Assembly (NCBI RefSeq): GCF_017352375.1 | Contig: NZ_JAFEVR010000013.1 | Span: 1 to 64,000 of the forward strand | Reading direction: 5' to 3' | DNA from: Mycolicibacterium sp. S2-37 | GTDB taxonomy: Bacteria > Actinomycetota > Actinomycetes > Mycobacteriales > Mycobacteriaceae | DNA length: 64,000 bases | Shown here: positions 49,001 to 58,334 of the stretch, one piece after another | Numbering within the stretch: the first letter of the stretch is position 1 | Layout: every line of letters starts with the position of its first letter | The notes under the pieces: generated by a model | Databases searched by the model: none | What the model saw: only the letters and a program-made list of their open reading frames with translations | Told to the model about the DNA's origin: nothing | Made by a program: the position numbers and the translations under genes

Positions 49001-49456
49001 CTACGACCGACGACCCCGGCCCGTCTTCTCCCCGTGTGCCGTCTTGGCCACCCGGCTGCCGGCCGGCGGGCGGGTGTCGCGCTGGATGATGCACGACGGC
49101 ACGCGCGCATAGGCGGCCGCGGGCGGCAGGCTGGCGCGGTAGGCGGCAGGTGGCATCCCGTAGACGCGACGGAAGCTGGTGGTGAACGATCCGACGCTGT
49201 GCAGGCCGACCATCACGCAGATGTCGGCGATCGAGCGGTCGGTGTAGCGCAGCAGTGATGCGGCCCGTTCGAGGCGCCGGGACTGCAGATAGTCGCGAGG
49301 CGACTCGCCGAACTCCCGGGTGAACATGCGGCTGAAGTGTGCCCTCGACAGCCCTGCTGCCGCGGCGAGGTCGTCGACGGTCAGCGGTTCGGCATAACGG
49401 GCGTCGACGAGGTCTCGGGCCCGCTGCAGATAGCGGGCGGACGGCACCTGGGGCAC
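49001..49456 (-). CDS. AraC-family regulator, short (DNA-binding domain only)
   Basis: The 151-residue product consists of an AraC helix-turn-helix pair (LTVDDLAAAAGLSRAHFSRMFTREFGESPRDYLQSRRLERAASLL, then SIADICVMVGLHSVGSFTTSFRRVYGMPPAAYR) with a 45-residue basic tail. No ligand domain is present. The GTG at 49454-49456 fits the conserved start. It is 52 bases from the 5' end of rnpB on the opposite strand and probably acts on the adjacent VOC gene. Confidence 0.87.
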   Translation of the reverse strand: MPQVPSARYLQRARDLVDARYAEPLTVDDLAAAAGLSRAHFSRMFTREFGESPRDYLQSRRLERAASLLRYTDRSIADICVMVGLHSVGSFTTSFRRVYGMPPAAYRASLPPAAAYARVPSCIIQRDTRPPAGSRVAKTAHGEKTGRGRRS

Positions 49457-49508
49457 GCTTTCGAGTATGGCTGTTCGCGGCGGCGGTGCCGTACCGCTAC
49501 CGTATTGG

Positions 49509-49900
<392 letters not shown>

Positions 49901-49903
49901 CCG

Positions 49904-51400
49904 TCACCTGCCCTTGTCGGCCTTGCGCACCGCCTTGTGCAGATCGCGCATCACGTCGTCGAGTTGTTCGGCGGCACTTTGGGCGATCTCGTCTTCGAGG
50001 CGGTAGAGCACCCCGTAGGTGAAGGTGTCCTCGCCGGCGGCGTGGGCCGCTGCGGCCTGCTCGCTGAGGTGGGTGCGGCTGACCACACTGTCCTGGTGGT
50101 CGCCCAGCAGCGACTGGACGGCCTTGGCCTTGTCCGACACCTTCGCAGAACCGGTGGCCGCGGCGGTGTACCGAAGCTGCTTAGCGCGCTTGCGGATCTT
50201 GTGCAGCGCCTCGTCGTGCTCGTGTCCGGTCGCCTCATCGGCCTTCTTGGCGGCCTTGCGGATGCGCTTGTAGGAGTAGTCGAGCGTGACCGGCTCGGGC
50301 GCTTCGCCGGCGCCGGCGCCAGTCGGGTCGGCACTCACCAGCCCGTCGAGCGCGTCCAGCAGCCGGAAATACCGCTCCGACCGCATCGCGATCAGCGACC
50401 GGCGCAGGCCCGACTCGTAACGCCGTTTCGCCCCCTCGACGAGCCGTTCGCGTACCGGGCCGCGCACCAGCTCGGGCGGCAGCGAGTCGAGCGCCTTCTC
50501 GTACTTCTCTGCGAGCACCTCGGCATCGCGCGCCACACCGAGTACGGAGGCCAGCTGGCGCAGCTCGTCGAGCACCCAGGCGTCGTCGGAGATGCCGAAG
50601 GTGGCCTCCGAGGACTGCAGGAGGCTGCGGATCTTGCGTGTCGTGACCCGCATCTGGTGCACCGAGTCGTAGACGTCGTCGCGCACCGCGCGGTCCCAGG
50701 TCACCAGGTCGTCGACCAACTCGGCGACGGCGCGGTGCACCGGGTCGTCCTTACGGGTGGCGACCTCGTCCTCGTCGTCCTCTCCGGTGTCGAGCACCCG
50801 CGCGAGCTTCGAGCCGTGTCCGGCAGGCCCGGCGCCGGCGTCGAGCAGTCGGTTGGCCAGCCGGTCGAGCAGCTCAGGGGTGTCCCGTGCGTGCTCGGTC
50901 AGCTCGAGCTCCCATTCGCGCCAGCGCTGGTCGGCACCGTCACCCGCCGACGCCGTGACCCGGTCGTCGCAGAACTCGGCGACCGGCTCGCCGTCCGCGC
51001 CGTGGAGCATGTCGATGGTGCGTTCGGTACTGATCTTCGCGACGGGCGCCAGCGGCCGGTCGCGCACGATCGCCAGCACGATGTCGCGCAGTTCGGCGGG
51101 CACGTCGTCATTGCCGTCGAGGGGAGCCCGCACCTCCGTACGCGCATCCGGGCCTGCGGGCAGCTTCAGGTGCCAGCCCGCATCGGTGCCGCCGGTGCGC
51201 CGCCGCAGCGTGATCCGGTGGGCGGCGAGATCCCGTCCCGGAGTGTCGTAGTAGACGGCGTCCAGGTGCTCGACCGGCAAGCGCTCGACCCACGACACCG
51301 CCGAAAGCCCTTCGAAGGACGGTGAAACGGTCGAATCGACCACCTCGAACTTGCGCTCGACCTCGGTGTAGCGGGCGGTCTTCGACTTCTTGCCAGGCAT
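49904..51400 (-). CDS. CYTH and CHAD domain-containing protein (Rv2226-like)
   Basis: The 498-residue product starts with a CYTH (triphosphate tunnel) domain, residues about 5-205, containing EVERKFEV (the ExExK motif), RITLRRRTGG and LKLPAG. The CHAD helical domain follows (about 215-498), with VHQMRVTTRKIRSLLQ and LHKIRKRAKQLRYTA, both histidine/arginine-rich helices that bind polyphosphate. A role in polyphosphate or triphosphate metabolism is inferred from these domains. The ATG at 51398-51400 was chosen over an upstream in-frame codon because conservation begins near KTARYTEVERKFEV. Confidence 0.9.
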   Translation of the reverse strand: MPGKKSKTARYTEVERKFEVVDSTVSPSFEGLSAVSWVERLPVEHLDAVYYDTPGRDLAAHRITLRRRTGGTDAGWHLKLPAGPDARTEVRAPLDGNDDVPAELRDIVLAIVRDRPLAPVAKISTERTIDMLHGADGEPVAEFCDDRVTASAGDGADQRWREWELELTEHARDTPELLDRLANRLLDAGAGPAGHGSKLARVLDTGEDDEDEVATRKDDPVHRAVAELVDDLVTWDRAVRDDVYDSVHQMRVTTRKIRSLLQSSEATFGISDDAWVLDELRQLASVLGVARDAEVLAEKYEKALDSLPPELVRGPVRERLVEGAKRRYESGLRRSLIAMRSERYFRLLDALDGLVSADPTGAGAGEAPEPVTLDYSYKRIRKAAKKADEATGHEHDEALHKIRKRAKQLRYTAAATGSAKVSDKAKAVQSLLGDHQDSVVSRTHLSEQAAAAHAAGEDTFTYGVLYRLEDEIAQSAAEQLDDVMRDLHKAVRKADKGR

Positions 51401-51462
51401 GGGGCAAGCGTGCCACACGAAGGTGAACGACCTCGGCAGGCGGTCATCGCTACAGTCCCCGT

Positions 51463-52242
51463 GTGAGCGAATATCAAACCATCGCGTTCGACCAGTCCGG
51501 TGCCGTGGCCCGGATCACCCTCGACCGTCCGGACGCCGCCAACGGCATGAACGACACCATGACCGCCGAACTCGCCGAGGTCGCCGCCCGCTGCGACACC
51601 GCCGCGACCAAGGCCGTCGTGCTGACCGGTTCGGGCCGGTTCTTCTGCGCCGGAGGCGATCTCAAGGCATTCGCCGCCGCACCCAGCCGAGGTCGCTTCA
51701 TCAAGGGCGTCGCCGACGATCTGCACCGCGCCATCTCGACGTTCGCCCGGATGGACGCGGTGCTCGTCACCGCCGTCAACGGCACCGCGGCAGGCGCCGG
51801 CTTCAGCCTGGCGATCGCGGGCGATCTGGTGCTCGCCGCCGAGTCCGCGTCGTTCACGATGGCCTACACCAAGGTCGGTCTCAGCCCGGACGGCAGCTCC
51901 TCCTACTACCTGCCGCGGCTGGTCGGCATGCGTCGCGCACAAGAGTTGATGCTCACCAACCGAACGCTGTCGGCCGCCGACGCCTACGACTGGGGCCTCG
52001 TCACCGAGGTGGTCGCCGACGACGCGCTCGCCGACCGGGCAACGCAGCTGGCCGATCAGATGGCGGGCGGCTCAAGGGATTCCCAGGGAACGGTCAAGAC
52101 GCTGCTGCTGGCGTCGCTGAAGAACAGCCTCGAAGAGCAGATGGAACTCGAGGGCCGCGCGATCGCCGGGCAGGCCGGTTCCGCCGACGGTCGCGAGGGT
52201 GTGGACGCGTTCCTCGGCAAACGCCGCGCCCAGTACTCCTAG
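51463..52242 (+). CDS. Enoyl-CoA hydratase/isomerase family protein
   Basis: The 259-residue crotonase-fold protein has the oxyanion-hole loops GRFFCAGGDLKAFA and NGTAAGAGFSLAIAGDLVLAAESASF. At the catalytic positions it shows YTKVGLSPDGSSSYYLPRLVG: the first hydratase Glu is replaced and an Asp occupies the second place, as in PaaG-type isomerases, so isomerisation is more likely than hydration. The GTG start at 51463 is divergent from the CYTH-CHAD gene. It stands between that gene and panB. Confidence 0.85.
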   Translation: MSEYQTIAFDQSGAVARITLDRPDAANGMNDTMTAELAEVAARCDTAATKAVVLTGSGRFFCAGGDLKAFAAAPSRGRFIKGVADDLHRAISTFARMDAVLVTAVNGTAAGAGFSLAIAGDLVLAAESASFTMAYTKVGLSPDGSSSYYLPRLVGMRRAQELMLTNRTLSAADAYDWGLVTEVVADDALADRATQLADQMAGGSRDSQGTVKTLLLASLKNSLEEQMELEGRAIAGQAGSADGREGVDAFLGKRRAQYS

Positions 52243-52246
52243 CGTC

Positions 52247-53095
52247 CTAGAAGGAGTGCTCCTCGGCCGGGAACGCCCCGGCCGCCACCTCGTCGGCGTA
52301 TTGCGTTGCCGCGCGGCGCAATTCGTCGCCCACCGCGCCGAAACGCTTGACGAACTTGGCGGTCCGGCCTGCGGTCATTCCCGCCATGTCCTGCCACACC
52401 AATACCTGGCCGTCGCAATTGGGGCCTGCACCGATGCCGATGGTCGGGATGGTCAGCTTGCCGGTGATCTGAGTCGCCAGTTCGGCGGGCACCATCTCCA
52501 TCACCACGGAGAAGGCGCCGGCCTCCTGGACCGCGATGGCGTCGGCGATGGTCTGATCAGCCGCATCGCCACGGCCCTGCACCTTGAAACCGCCGAGGCC
52601 GTTGACGCTCTGCGGGGTGAAACCGATGTGCGCCATCACCGGGATGCCCGCGGCGCTCAGCGTCGCGATCTGGTCGGCGACGCGCTCGCCGCCCTCGAGT
52701 TTGACCGCGTGCGCACCGGTCTCCTTGAGGAACCGGGTGGCGGTGGCGAGAGCCTGGGCCGGACCGGCCTCATAGCTGCCGAAGGGTAGGTCGGCGACCA
52801 CCAGCGCGTGCGGCGCTCCGCGCACCACACCGCGCACCAGGGGGATGAGCTCGTCGATGGTCACCGGCACCGTCGTGTCGTATCCATAGACGACGTTGGC
52901 GGCCGAATCGCCGACCAGCAGGACCGGGATGCCGGCGTCGTCGAAGACACGGGCGGTGGAGAAGTCGTAGGCGGTGAGCATCGCCCACTTTTGGCCTTCG
53001 GCCTTCCACTTCTGCAGATGGGTGGTGCGCACCTTGATGCGGGGCTTCTCGGCGGACGAATTCTGCGCAGCGCCGTAGACGGTTTGTTCAGACAT
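52247..53095 (-). CDS. panB: 3-methyl-2-oxobutanoate hydroxymethyltransferase PanB
   Basis: The 282-residue TIM-barrel enzyme transfers a hydroxymethyl group from methylene-tetrahydrofolate to 2-oxoisovalerate, the first step of pantothenate synthesis. Motifs: LTAYDFSTARVFDDAGI, LLVGDSAANVVYG (metal-binding Asp), VVADLPFGSY, AVKLEGGE, MAHIGFTPQSVN and PTIGIGAGPNCDGQVLVWQDM. The length is as usual for the family. The start ATG is at 53093-53095. It is transcribed alone against the enoyl-CoA hydratase gene. Confidence 0.95.
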   Translation of the reverse strand: MSEQTVYGAAQNSSAEKPRIKVRTTHLQKWKAEGQKWAMLTAYDFSTARVFDDAGIPVLLVGDSAANVVYGYDTTVPVTIDELIPLVRGVVRGAPHALVVADLPFGSYEAGPAQALATATRFLKETGAHAVKLEGGERVADQIATLSAAGIPVMAHIGFTPQSVNGLGGFKVQGRGDAADQTIADAIAVQEAGAFSVVMEMVPAELATQITGKLTIPTIGIGAGPNCDGQVLVWQDMAGMTAGRTAKFVKRFGAVGDELRRAATQYADEVAAGAFPAEEHSF

Positions 53096-53252
53096 CGTTG
53101 TCCTCGTCGATGGTCGGGTCGATCCTCGAGGCCACATACCGGGTCCCCGGGTTCGTCTGACGCAGCCCAGTCTGCCACTTCGGCGCGGGCAGGTGAACGC
53201 CGTGTTAAGTGGATTTCCTCACACCGCCTGCGGTGGCCCCTACGCTGGACAG

Positions 53253-54644
53253 ATGCAACGGCTCAGCGGACTCGACGCCAGTTTCCTCTACCTCGAAACG
53301 CCCCAGCAGCTGCTGCACGTCTGCTCGATCCTGGAGTTGGACACCTCGACCATGCCCGGCGGTTACACGTTCGCGGCGCTGCGCGAGGCCCTCGAGGAGC
53401 GCGTGGCCGCGATGCCGGAGTTCCGCGAGAAGCTCGCCGACTCGCGCTTCAACCTCGACCATCCGGTGTGGGTCGACGACGACGACTTCGACATCGAACG
53501 CCACGTCCACCGGATCGCCGTCCCCGTGCCCGGCGGCCGCGAGGAGCTCTCGGAGATCTACGGCCACATCGCCTCGCAGCCTCTCGACCGCAGCCGGCCG
53601 CTGTGGGAGAAGTGGATCATCGAGGGCATCGACGGCGTCGACCCCCGCGAGGGCGGCCGGGTCGCGGTGCTGACCAAGGTGCACCACGCGGCCGTCGACG
53701 GCGTGACCGGCGCGAGTCTGATGTCGAAGCTGTGCAGCACCGAGCCGGACGCGCCGGCGCCCGAACCCGTCCCCGGCGTCGGCAGCGGCAACTCCGTCGA
53801 GATCGCGGTCACCGGTGCGGTCAAGTACGCCACCCGGCCGCTCAAGTTCGTCAACGCGGTGCCGACCACCCTGAACACCGTCGTGGACACGGTCAAACGG
53901 GTGCGCGCAGGGGCCTCCATGGCCGCACCGTTCGCGGCGCCGAAGACGGCCTGGAACGCCAACGTGACCGGCCACCGCAACATCGCCTGGTCGCAGCTCG
54001 ACCTCGAGGACATCAAGACGGTCAAGAACCACTTCGGCGTCAAGGTCAACGACGTCGTGATGGCACTGGTGTCCGGAGTGCTGCGAAAGTTCCTGCTCGA
54101 CCGCGAGGAACTGCCCGAGAGCACCCTCATCGCCATGGTCCCGGTGTCGGTGCACGACAAGTCCGACCGGCCCGGCCGAAACCAGGTGTCGGGCATGTTC
54201 TCCCGGCTGGAGACCCACATCGCGGACCCGGTCGAACGTATCAAGGCCATCGCCGGGGCGAATTCTGTTGCCAAACAACACAGTTCGGCTATCGGCGCGA
54301 CGTTGCTGCAGGACTGGACGCAGTTCGCCGCGCCCGCGGTGTTCGGTACCGCCATGCGGGTCTACGCCGCGAGTCGCCTGTCCGGAGCGCGGCCGGTGCT
54401 CAACCTTGTGGTCTCCAACGTGCCCGGCCCGCAGATGCCGCTGTACTACATGGGCAGCGAGGTCAAGGCGATGTATCCGATCGGTCCGGTCTTCCACGGG
54501 GCCGGTCTCAACATCACGGTGATGTCGCTGAACGGCACGCTCGACGTCGGCATCGTGTCGTGCCCGGAATTGCTGCCCGATCTGTGGAGCCTGGCCGACG
54601 ACTTCGGTCCCGCCCTCGACGAGTTGCTCGACGCCGTCGGATAG
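53253..54644 (+). CDS. Wax ester synthase / diacylglycerol acyltransferase (WS/DGAT) family protein
   Basis: The 463-residue acyltransferase has the catalytic HHxxxDG at residues 144-150 (KVHHAAVDG), an N-terminal MQRLSGLDASFLYLETP and the C-terminal NLVVSNVPGPQMPLYYMG and NGTLDVGIVSC blocks common to mycobacterial Tgs proteins. These enzymes esterify diacylglycerol or fatty alcohols with acyl-CoA to make storage lipid. Mycobacteria have many paralogues, so substrate preference is open. It stands between panB and the hip1-like gene. Confidence 0.92.
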   Translation: MQRLSGLDASFLYLETPQQLLHVCSILELDTSTMPGGYTFAALREALEERVAAMPEFREKLADSRFNLDHPVWVDDDDFDIERHVHRIAVPVPGGREELSEIYGHIASQPLDRSRPLWEKWIIEGIDGVDPREGGRVAVLTKVHHAAVDGVTGASLMSKLCSTEPDAPAPEPVPGVGSGNSVEIAVTGAVKYATRPLKFVNAVPTTLNTVVDTVKRVRAGASMAAPFAAPKTAWNANVTGHRNIAWSQLDLEDIKTVKNHFGVKVNDVVMALVSGVLRKFLLDREELPESTLIAMVPVSVHDKSDRPGRNQVSGMFSRLETHIADPVERIKAIAGANSVAKQHSSAIGATLLQDWTQFAAPAVFGTAMRVYAASRLSGARPVLNLVVSNVPGPQMPLYYMGSEVKAMYPIGPVFHGAGLNITVMSLNGTLDVGIVSCPELLPDLWSLADDFGPALDELLDAVG

Positions 54645-54697
54645 CGGTCACCGGGCGCGGCCGAGCGCACCGCCCTCACCGGCCATGATCGGGGTTC

Positions 54698-56248
54698 ATG
54701 GCAGCATGTGTTGCCATGAGGCTTCGGAACGGCAGTCGGAACGGCATCGTGGCGGCCGCGATCGGGCTGCTGCTCGTGTCGGGCTGCAGTATGTCCACCG
54801 ACGGCGAGGCGACGGTCGGGGTGCCCCGGCCCGGGACTCCTGTGGCATGGGGACCGTGCGAGGCCGCCGCACCGTCGGACGCGGTGCGTATCCCTGGCGA
54901 CGCGGAGTGCGGTCTACTCTCGGTGCCCGTCGACTACACCAAGCCCGACGGGGAGGTGGCGCGGCTCGCGCTGATCCGCTTCAAGGCCACCGGCGACAAG
55001 ATCGGATCACTGGTGATCAACCCCGGCGGTCCGGGTGAATCCGGTGTGCAGGCGGCGGTGTCGATGTTGCCGAGCATTCCGGGATCGGTGCGCGAGCGCT
55101 TCGACCTCGTCGGCTTCGACCCCCGCGGCGTGGCGTCGTCGAGCCCGGCCGTGTGGTGCAACTCCGACGCCGACAACGACCGCCAGCGCGCCGATCCGAT
55201 GGTCGACTACTCGCCCGAAGGGGTCGAGCACATCGAGGGCGAACTCAAGGCGTTCGTCCAGCGGTGCTTCGACAAGTCCGGTGAAGAGTTCCTCGCCAAC
55301 GTCGGGACCGAGAACGTCGCCAAGGACCTCGACGCCATCCGCGCTGCCGTGGGTGACGAGAAGCTGACCTATCTCGGCTACTCCTACGGCACCCGCATCG
55401 GTGCGAACTATGCGGAGAATTTCCCGGACAAGGTCCGCGCGATGATCCTCGACGGCGCGATCGATCCCAACGCCGATCCCCTGGAAGCCGATCTGCGCCA
55501 GGCGACGGCGTTCCAGACGGCCTTCAACAACTACGCCGTGGACTGCGCCAAGGATCCGTCCTGCCCGCTCGGCACCGATCCGGCCAAGGCCGTCGAGGTC
55601 TACAAGAGCCTGGTGGATCCGCTGGTGCAGAAGCCGGCGGCCACCGACGATCCGCGCGGGCTGAGCTACAGCGACGCGATCGTCGGCACCATCCAGACCC
55701 TCTACTCGCCGAATCTCTGGCGGTACCTCACCCAGGGTCTGACCCAGCTGCGGGCCGGCCGCGGCGACGGCATGCTCTCGCTGGCCGACCTCTACATGCG
55801 CCGCGACGCGCAGGGGCACTACAACAACTCCACCGACGTGCGGGTGGCGGTCAACTGCATGGACCGTCCCCGGATCACCGACCGGGCGCAGGTCGTCGAA
55901 CAAGATCGCAAGCTTCGCGAGGTGGCTCCGTTCATGAGTTACGGCGAGTTCACCGGGCACGCCCCGATGAGCACCTGCGCCTTCTGGCCGCTCCAGCCGA
56001 CCAGCGAGCCGCACGAGATCTCGGTGCAGGGCCTGCCGCCACTGCTAGTGATCTCCACGACCGACGACCCCGCCACGCCGTACCAGGCCGGTGTCGACCT
56101 CGCCCGCCAGCTCGGCGGGACCCTGCTGACCTTCGAGGGCACCCAGCACACCGTCGCGTTCCAGGGCAACGCCTGCGTCGACGAGATCGCCTCGAAATAC
56201 CTGATCGATCTGACGGTGCCGCCGCCGGACACCCGGTGCACCAGCTGA
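54698..56248 (+). CDS. caeA: Hip1/CaeA-like serine peptidase/esterase lipoprotein (Rv2224c orthologue)
   Basis: The 516-residue secreted alpha/beta hydrolase has a signal ending in the lipobox LLLVSGC, so it is anchored to the cell envelope. The TAP-like catalytic set is Ser229 (LGYSYGTRIG), an Asp in STTDDPATPY and His484 (GTQHTVAFQG), with the oxyanion loop INPGGPGESG. It aligns closely with M. tuberculosis Hip1/CaeA, which cleaves the chaperonin GroEL2 and affects cell-wall integrity. The ATG at 54698 or that at 54716 can start it. A paralogue follows at 56748, with a GNAT gene between. Confidence 0.92.
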   Translation: MAACVAMRLRNGSRNGIVAAAIGLLLVSGCSMSTDGEATVGVPRPGTPVAWGPCEAAAPSDAVRIPGDAECGLLSVPVDYTKPDGEVARLALIRFKATGDKIGSLVINPGGPGESGVQAAVSMLPSIPGSVRERFDLVGFDPRGVASSSPAVWCNSDADNDRQRADPMVDYSPEGVEHIEGELKAFVQRCFDKSGEEFLANVGTENVAKDLDAIRAAVGDEKLTYLGYSYGTRIGANYAENFPDKVRAMILDGAIDPNADPLEADLRQATAFQTAFNNYAVDCAKDPSCPLGTDPAKAVEVYKSLVDPLVQKPAATDDPRGLSYSDAIVGTIQTLYSPNLWRYLTQGLTQLRAGRGDGMLSLADLYMRRDAQGHYNNSTDVRVAVNCMDRPRITDRAQVVEQDRKLREVAPFMSYGEFTGHAPMSTCAFWPLQPTSEPHEISVQGLPPLLVISTTDDPATPYQAGVDLARQLGGTLLTFEGTQHTVAFQGNACVDEIASKYLIDLTVPPPDTRCTS

Positions 56249-56688
56249 CGATCACCGCGGTCACCGCAGCGGACCTCGACGACCTCGTGCCGCTGCTGCG
56301 GGCGTACTGCGACTTCTACCGCGTCGACCCGACCGACGAGGCGTTGCGGGCACTTGCCGTCGCCCTGCTCGACCACCCCGAGGAGGGTGTGCAGCTGATC
56401 GCCCGCGACAACGCGGAAACGCCCGTGGGCTTCGCCACGATCTACTGGACGTGGCAGACACTGCACGCCGCCCGGGTCGGCGTGCTCAACGATCTCTACG
56501 TCGCGCCGAACGTCCGGGGCGGCGGGACCGGTCGCGCCCTCATCGAGCGCTGTCTGCGGCTGTGCAGGGAGCGCGGCGTGGCCAGGCTGACGTGGGAGAC
56601 GGCGCCGGACAATCATGTCGCGCAACGGCTTTACGACGCTCTGGGCGCCGAGAAGTCCCCCTGGCTCAGCTACGAGCTGGAGCCCTGA
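56236..56688 (+). CDS. GNAT-family N-acetyltransferase
   Basis: The 150-residue product has the GNAT acetyl-CoA loop LYVAPNVRGGGTGRALIERCL (about residues 90-110) and the closing LTWETAPDNHVAQRLYDALGA strand-helix. It starts with GTG at 56236, inside the last 13 bases of the hip1-like gene, so it is translationally coupled to it. The acceptor substrate is not known. In M. tuberculosis the two hydrolase genes are adjacent, as far as I recall, so this gene appears to be an insertion between them. Confidence 0.87.
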   Translation: MHQLTITAVTAADLDDLVPLLRAYCDFYRVDPTDEALRALAVALLDHPEEGVQLIARDNAETPVGFATIYWTWQTLHAARVGVLNDLYVAPNVRGGGTGRALIERCLRLCRERGVARLTWETAPDNHVAQRLYDALGAEKSPWLSYELEP

Positions 56689-56747
56689 TCACAGCAGGGT
56701 CACCGTTTGCCCTCGGGGGCACACCCGACGGCGGCAGGCGTGCGACC

Positions 56748-58277
56748 ATGATCGCCATGTGGTGGGGAGGCCGGCGGACGCTGGCGGCTGCGTTGGCGAC
56801 GGCACTTCTCGCCGGACTGACCGCGGTGCCTGCGACGGCATCCCCCGACGGCGAAGCCCAGTCCTACGGCCAGCCGCCGGTCTGGGGTTCGTGTGCGGGG
56901 GTCAGCGCCACCGCGGCGCCGACCGCACAGTGCGGCACCGTCTCTGTCCCGGTGGATTACGCGCAACCGGACGGAGCCCAGGCGCAACTGGCCGTCATCC
57001 GGGTGCCCGCGTCCGGCGACCGGATCGGCGTCCTCATGGTCAATCCCGGCGGCCCGGGCGCCTCTGCGGTCGACACCGTGGCGGGTATGGGCGTCGCGCT
57101 GGCCGACACCGAGATCGCGCGCCGCTTCGATCTGGTCGGCTTCGACCCGCGGGGAGTCGGGCATTCGACCCCGCAGCTGCGCTGCCGCACCGACGCCGAG
57201 TTCGACGCCTTCCGCCGCGAACCGCTGGCCGATTACAGCCCGGCGGGTGTGGCCCACATCGAGAGCCTCTATCGCCAGTTGGCCCAGCGGTGCGCCGACC
57301 GGATGGGGCTGGACTTCCTGGCCAACATCGGCACGGCGTCGGCCGCGCGGGACATGGACGTCGTGCGCGGCGCACTGGGGGAGGACCAGATCAGTTATCT
57401 GGGTTTCTCCTACGGCACTCAGCTCGGCGCCGCCTACGCCGGGCGCTACCCCGAGCGGGTGCGGGCGATGGTGCTCGACGGTGCCGTCGACCCCAGCGCC
57501 GACCCGATCGCCAAGAACATCCAGCAGCAGGCCGGTTTCCAGAAGGCGTTCGAGGCCTACGCCGCCGACTGCGCCGAATCCGCCGGCTGCCCGCTGGGCA
57601 CGGACCCGGCCCAGTTCAACAACCGCTTCCACCAGCTGGTCGACCCCCTCGTCACGCGCCCGGCCGCGACGTCCGATCCGCGCGGACTGGGGTATCAGGA
57701 CGCCATCACCGGCACCGGCAACGCGCTCTACAGCGCGCGCTACTGGCCGTACCTCACCAGCGGACTGCTCGGTCTGCAACGCGGCACCGACCCCGGCGAC
57801 CTGCTGGCGCTGGCCGACGAATACCAGGGCCGCAACGCCGCCGGGCAGTACTCGAACGCCCAGGACGCGTTCACCGCCATCCGGTGCGTCGACACACCGT
57901 TCCCCACCGACCCGGCCGTCTACGCCGCGGCCGACCGCCGGGTGCGCGAGGTCGCGCCGTTCTTCGCCTACGGGCAGTTCACCGGGTTCGCGCCGCGCGA
58001 TGTCTGCGCCCTGTGGCCGGTGCCTGCGACATCGTCTCCCGCCCCCGCCACCAGTCCGGGGCCCGGCAAGGTGGTCGTGGTGTCGACCACCGGAGACCCG
58101 GCCACGCCGTACGCGGCCGGCGTGGCACTGGCCGAGCAGTTGGGCGCATCACTGATCTCCTTCGACGGCGCGCAGCACACCGTGGTGTTCAACGGCGACG
58201 CGTGCGTCGACACCGCGGTGGTGCGCTTCCTGGTCGACTCGGTGGTCCCGCCGAAGGGTCTGGAATGCCGGACCTGA
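56748..58277 (+). CDS. Secreted alpha/beta hydrolase, Hip1 paralogue (Rv2223c-like)
   Basis: The 509-residue product has a Sec signal (TLAAALATALLAGLTAVPATA, cleavage near ATA-SPDG), without a lipobox. The catalytic set parallels the upstream gene: LGFSYGTQLG (Ser), STTGDPATPY (Asp) and GAQHTVVFNG (His), with MVNPGGPGAS as oxyanion loop. It is an exported TAP-like peptidase/esterase. ATG codons at 56748 and 56757 are both possible. The pair probably arose by tandem duplication and split into an anchored and a soluble form. Confidence 0.9.
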   Translation: MIAMWWGGRRTLAAALATALLAGLTAVPATASPDGEAQSYGQPPVWGSCAGVSATAAPTAQCGTVSVPVDYAQPDGAQAQLAVIRVPASGDRIGVLMVNPGGPGASAVDTVAGMGVALADTEIARRFDLVGFDPRGVGHSTPQLRCRTDAEFDAFRREPLADYSPAGVAHIESLYRQLAQRCADRMGLDFLANIGTASAARDMDVVRGALGEDQISYLGFSYGTQLGAAYAGRYPERVRAMVLDGAVDPSADPIAKNIQQQAGFQKAFEAYAADCAESAGCPLGTDPAQFNNRFHQLVDPLVTRPAATSDPRGLGYQDAITGTGNALYSARYWPYLTSGLLGLQRGTDPGDLLALADEYQGRNAAGQYSNAQDAFTAIRCVDTPFPTDPAVYAAADRRVREVAPFFAYGQFTGFAPRDVCALWPVPATSSPAPATSPGPGKVVVVSTTGDPATPYAAGVALAEQLGASLISFDGAQHTVVFNGDACVDTAVVRFLVDSVVPPKGLECRT

Positions 58278-58334
58278 TTGCCGATCTAGCAGCGCCGTAA
58301 CACAGAATTAACAGCCGGAACCTACGCTGCGGTC

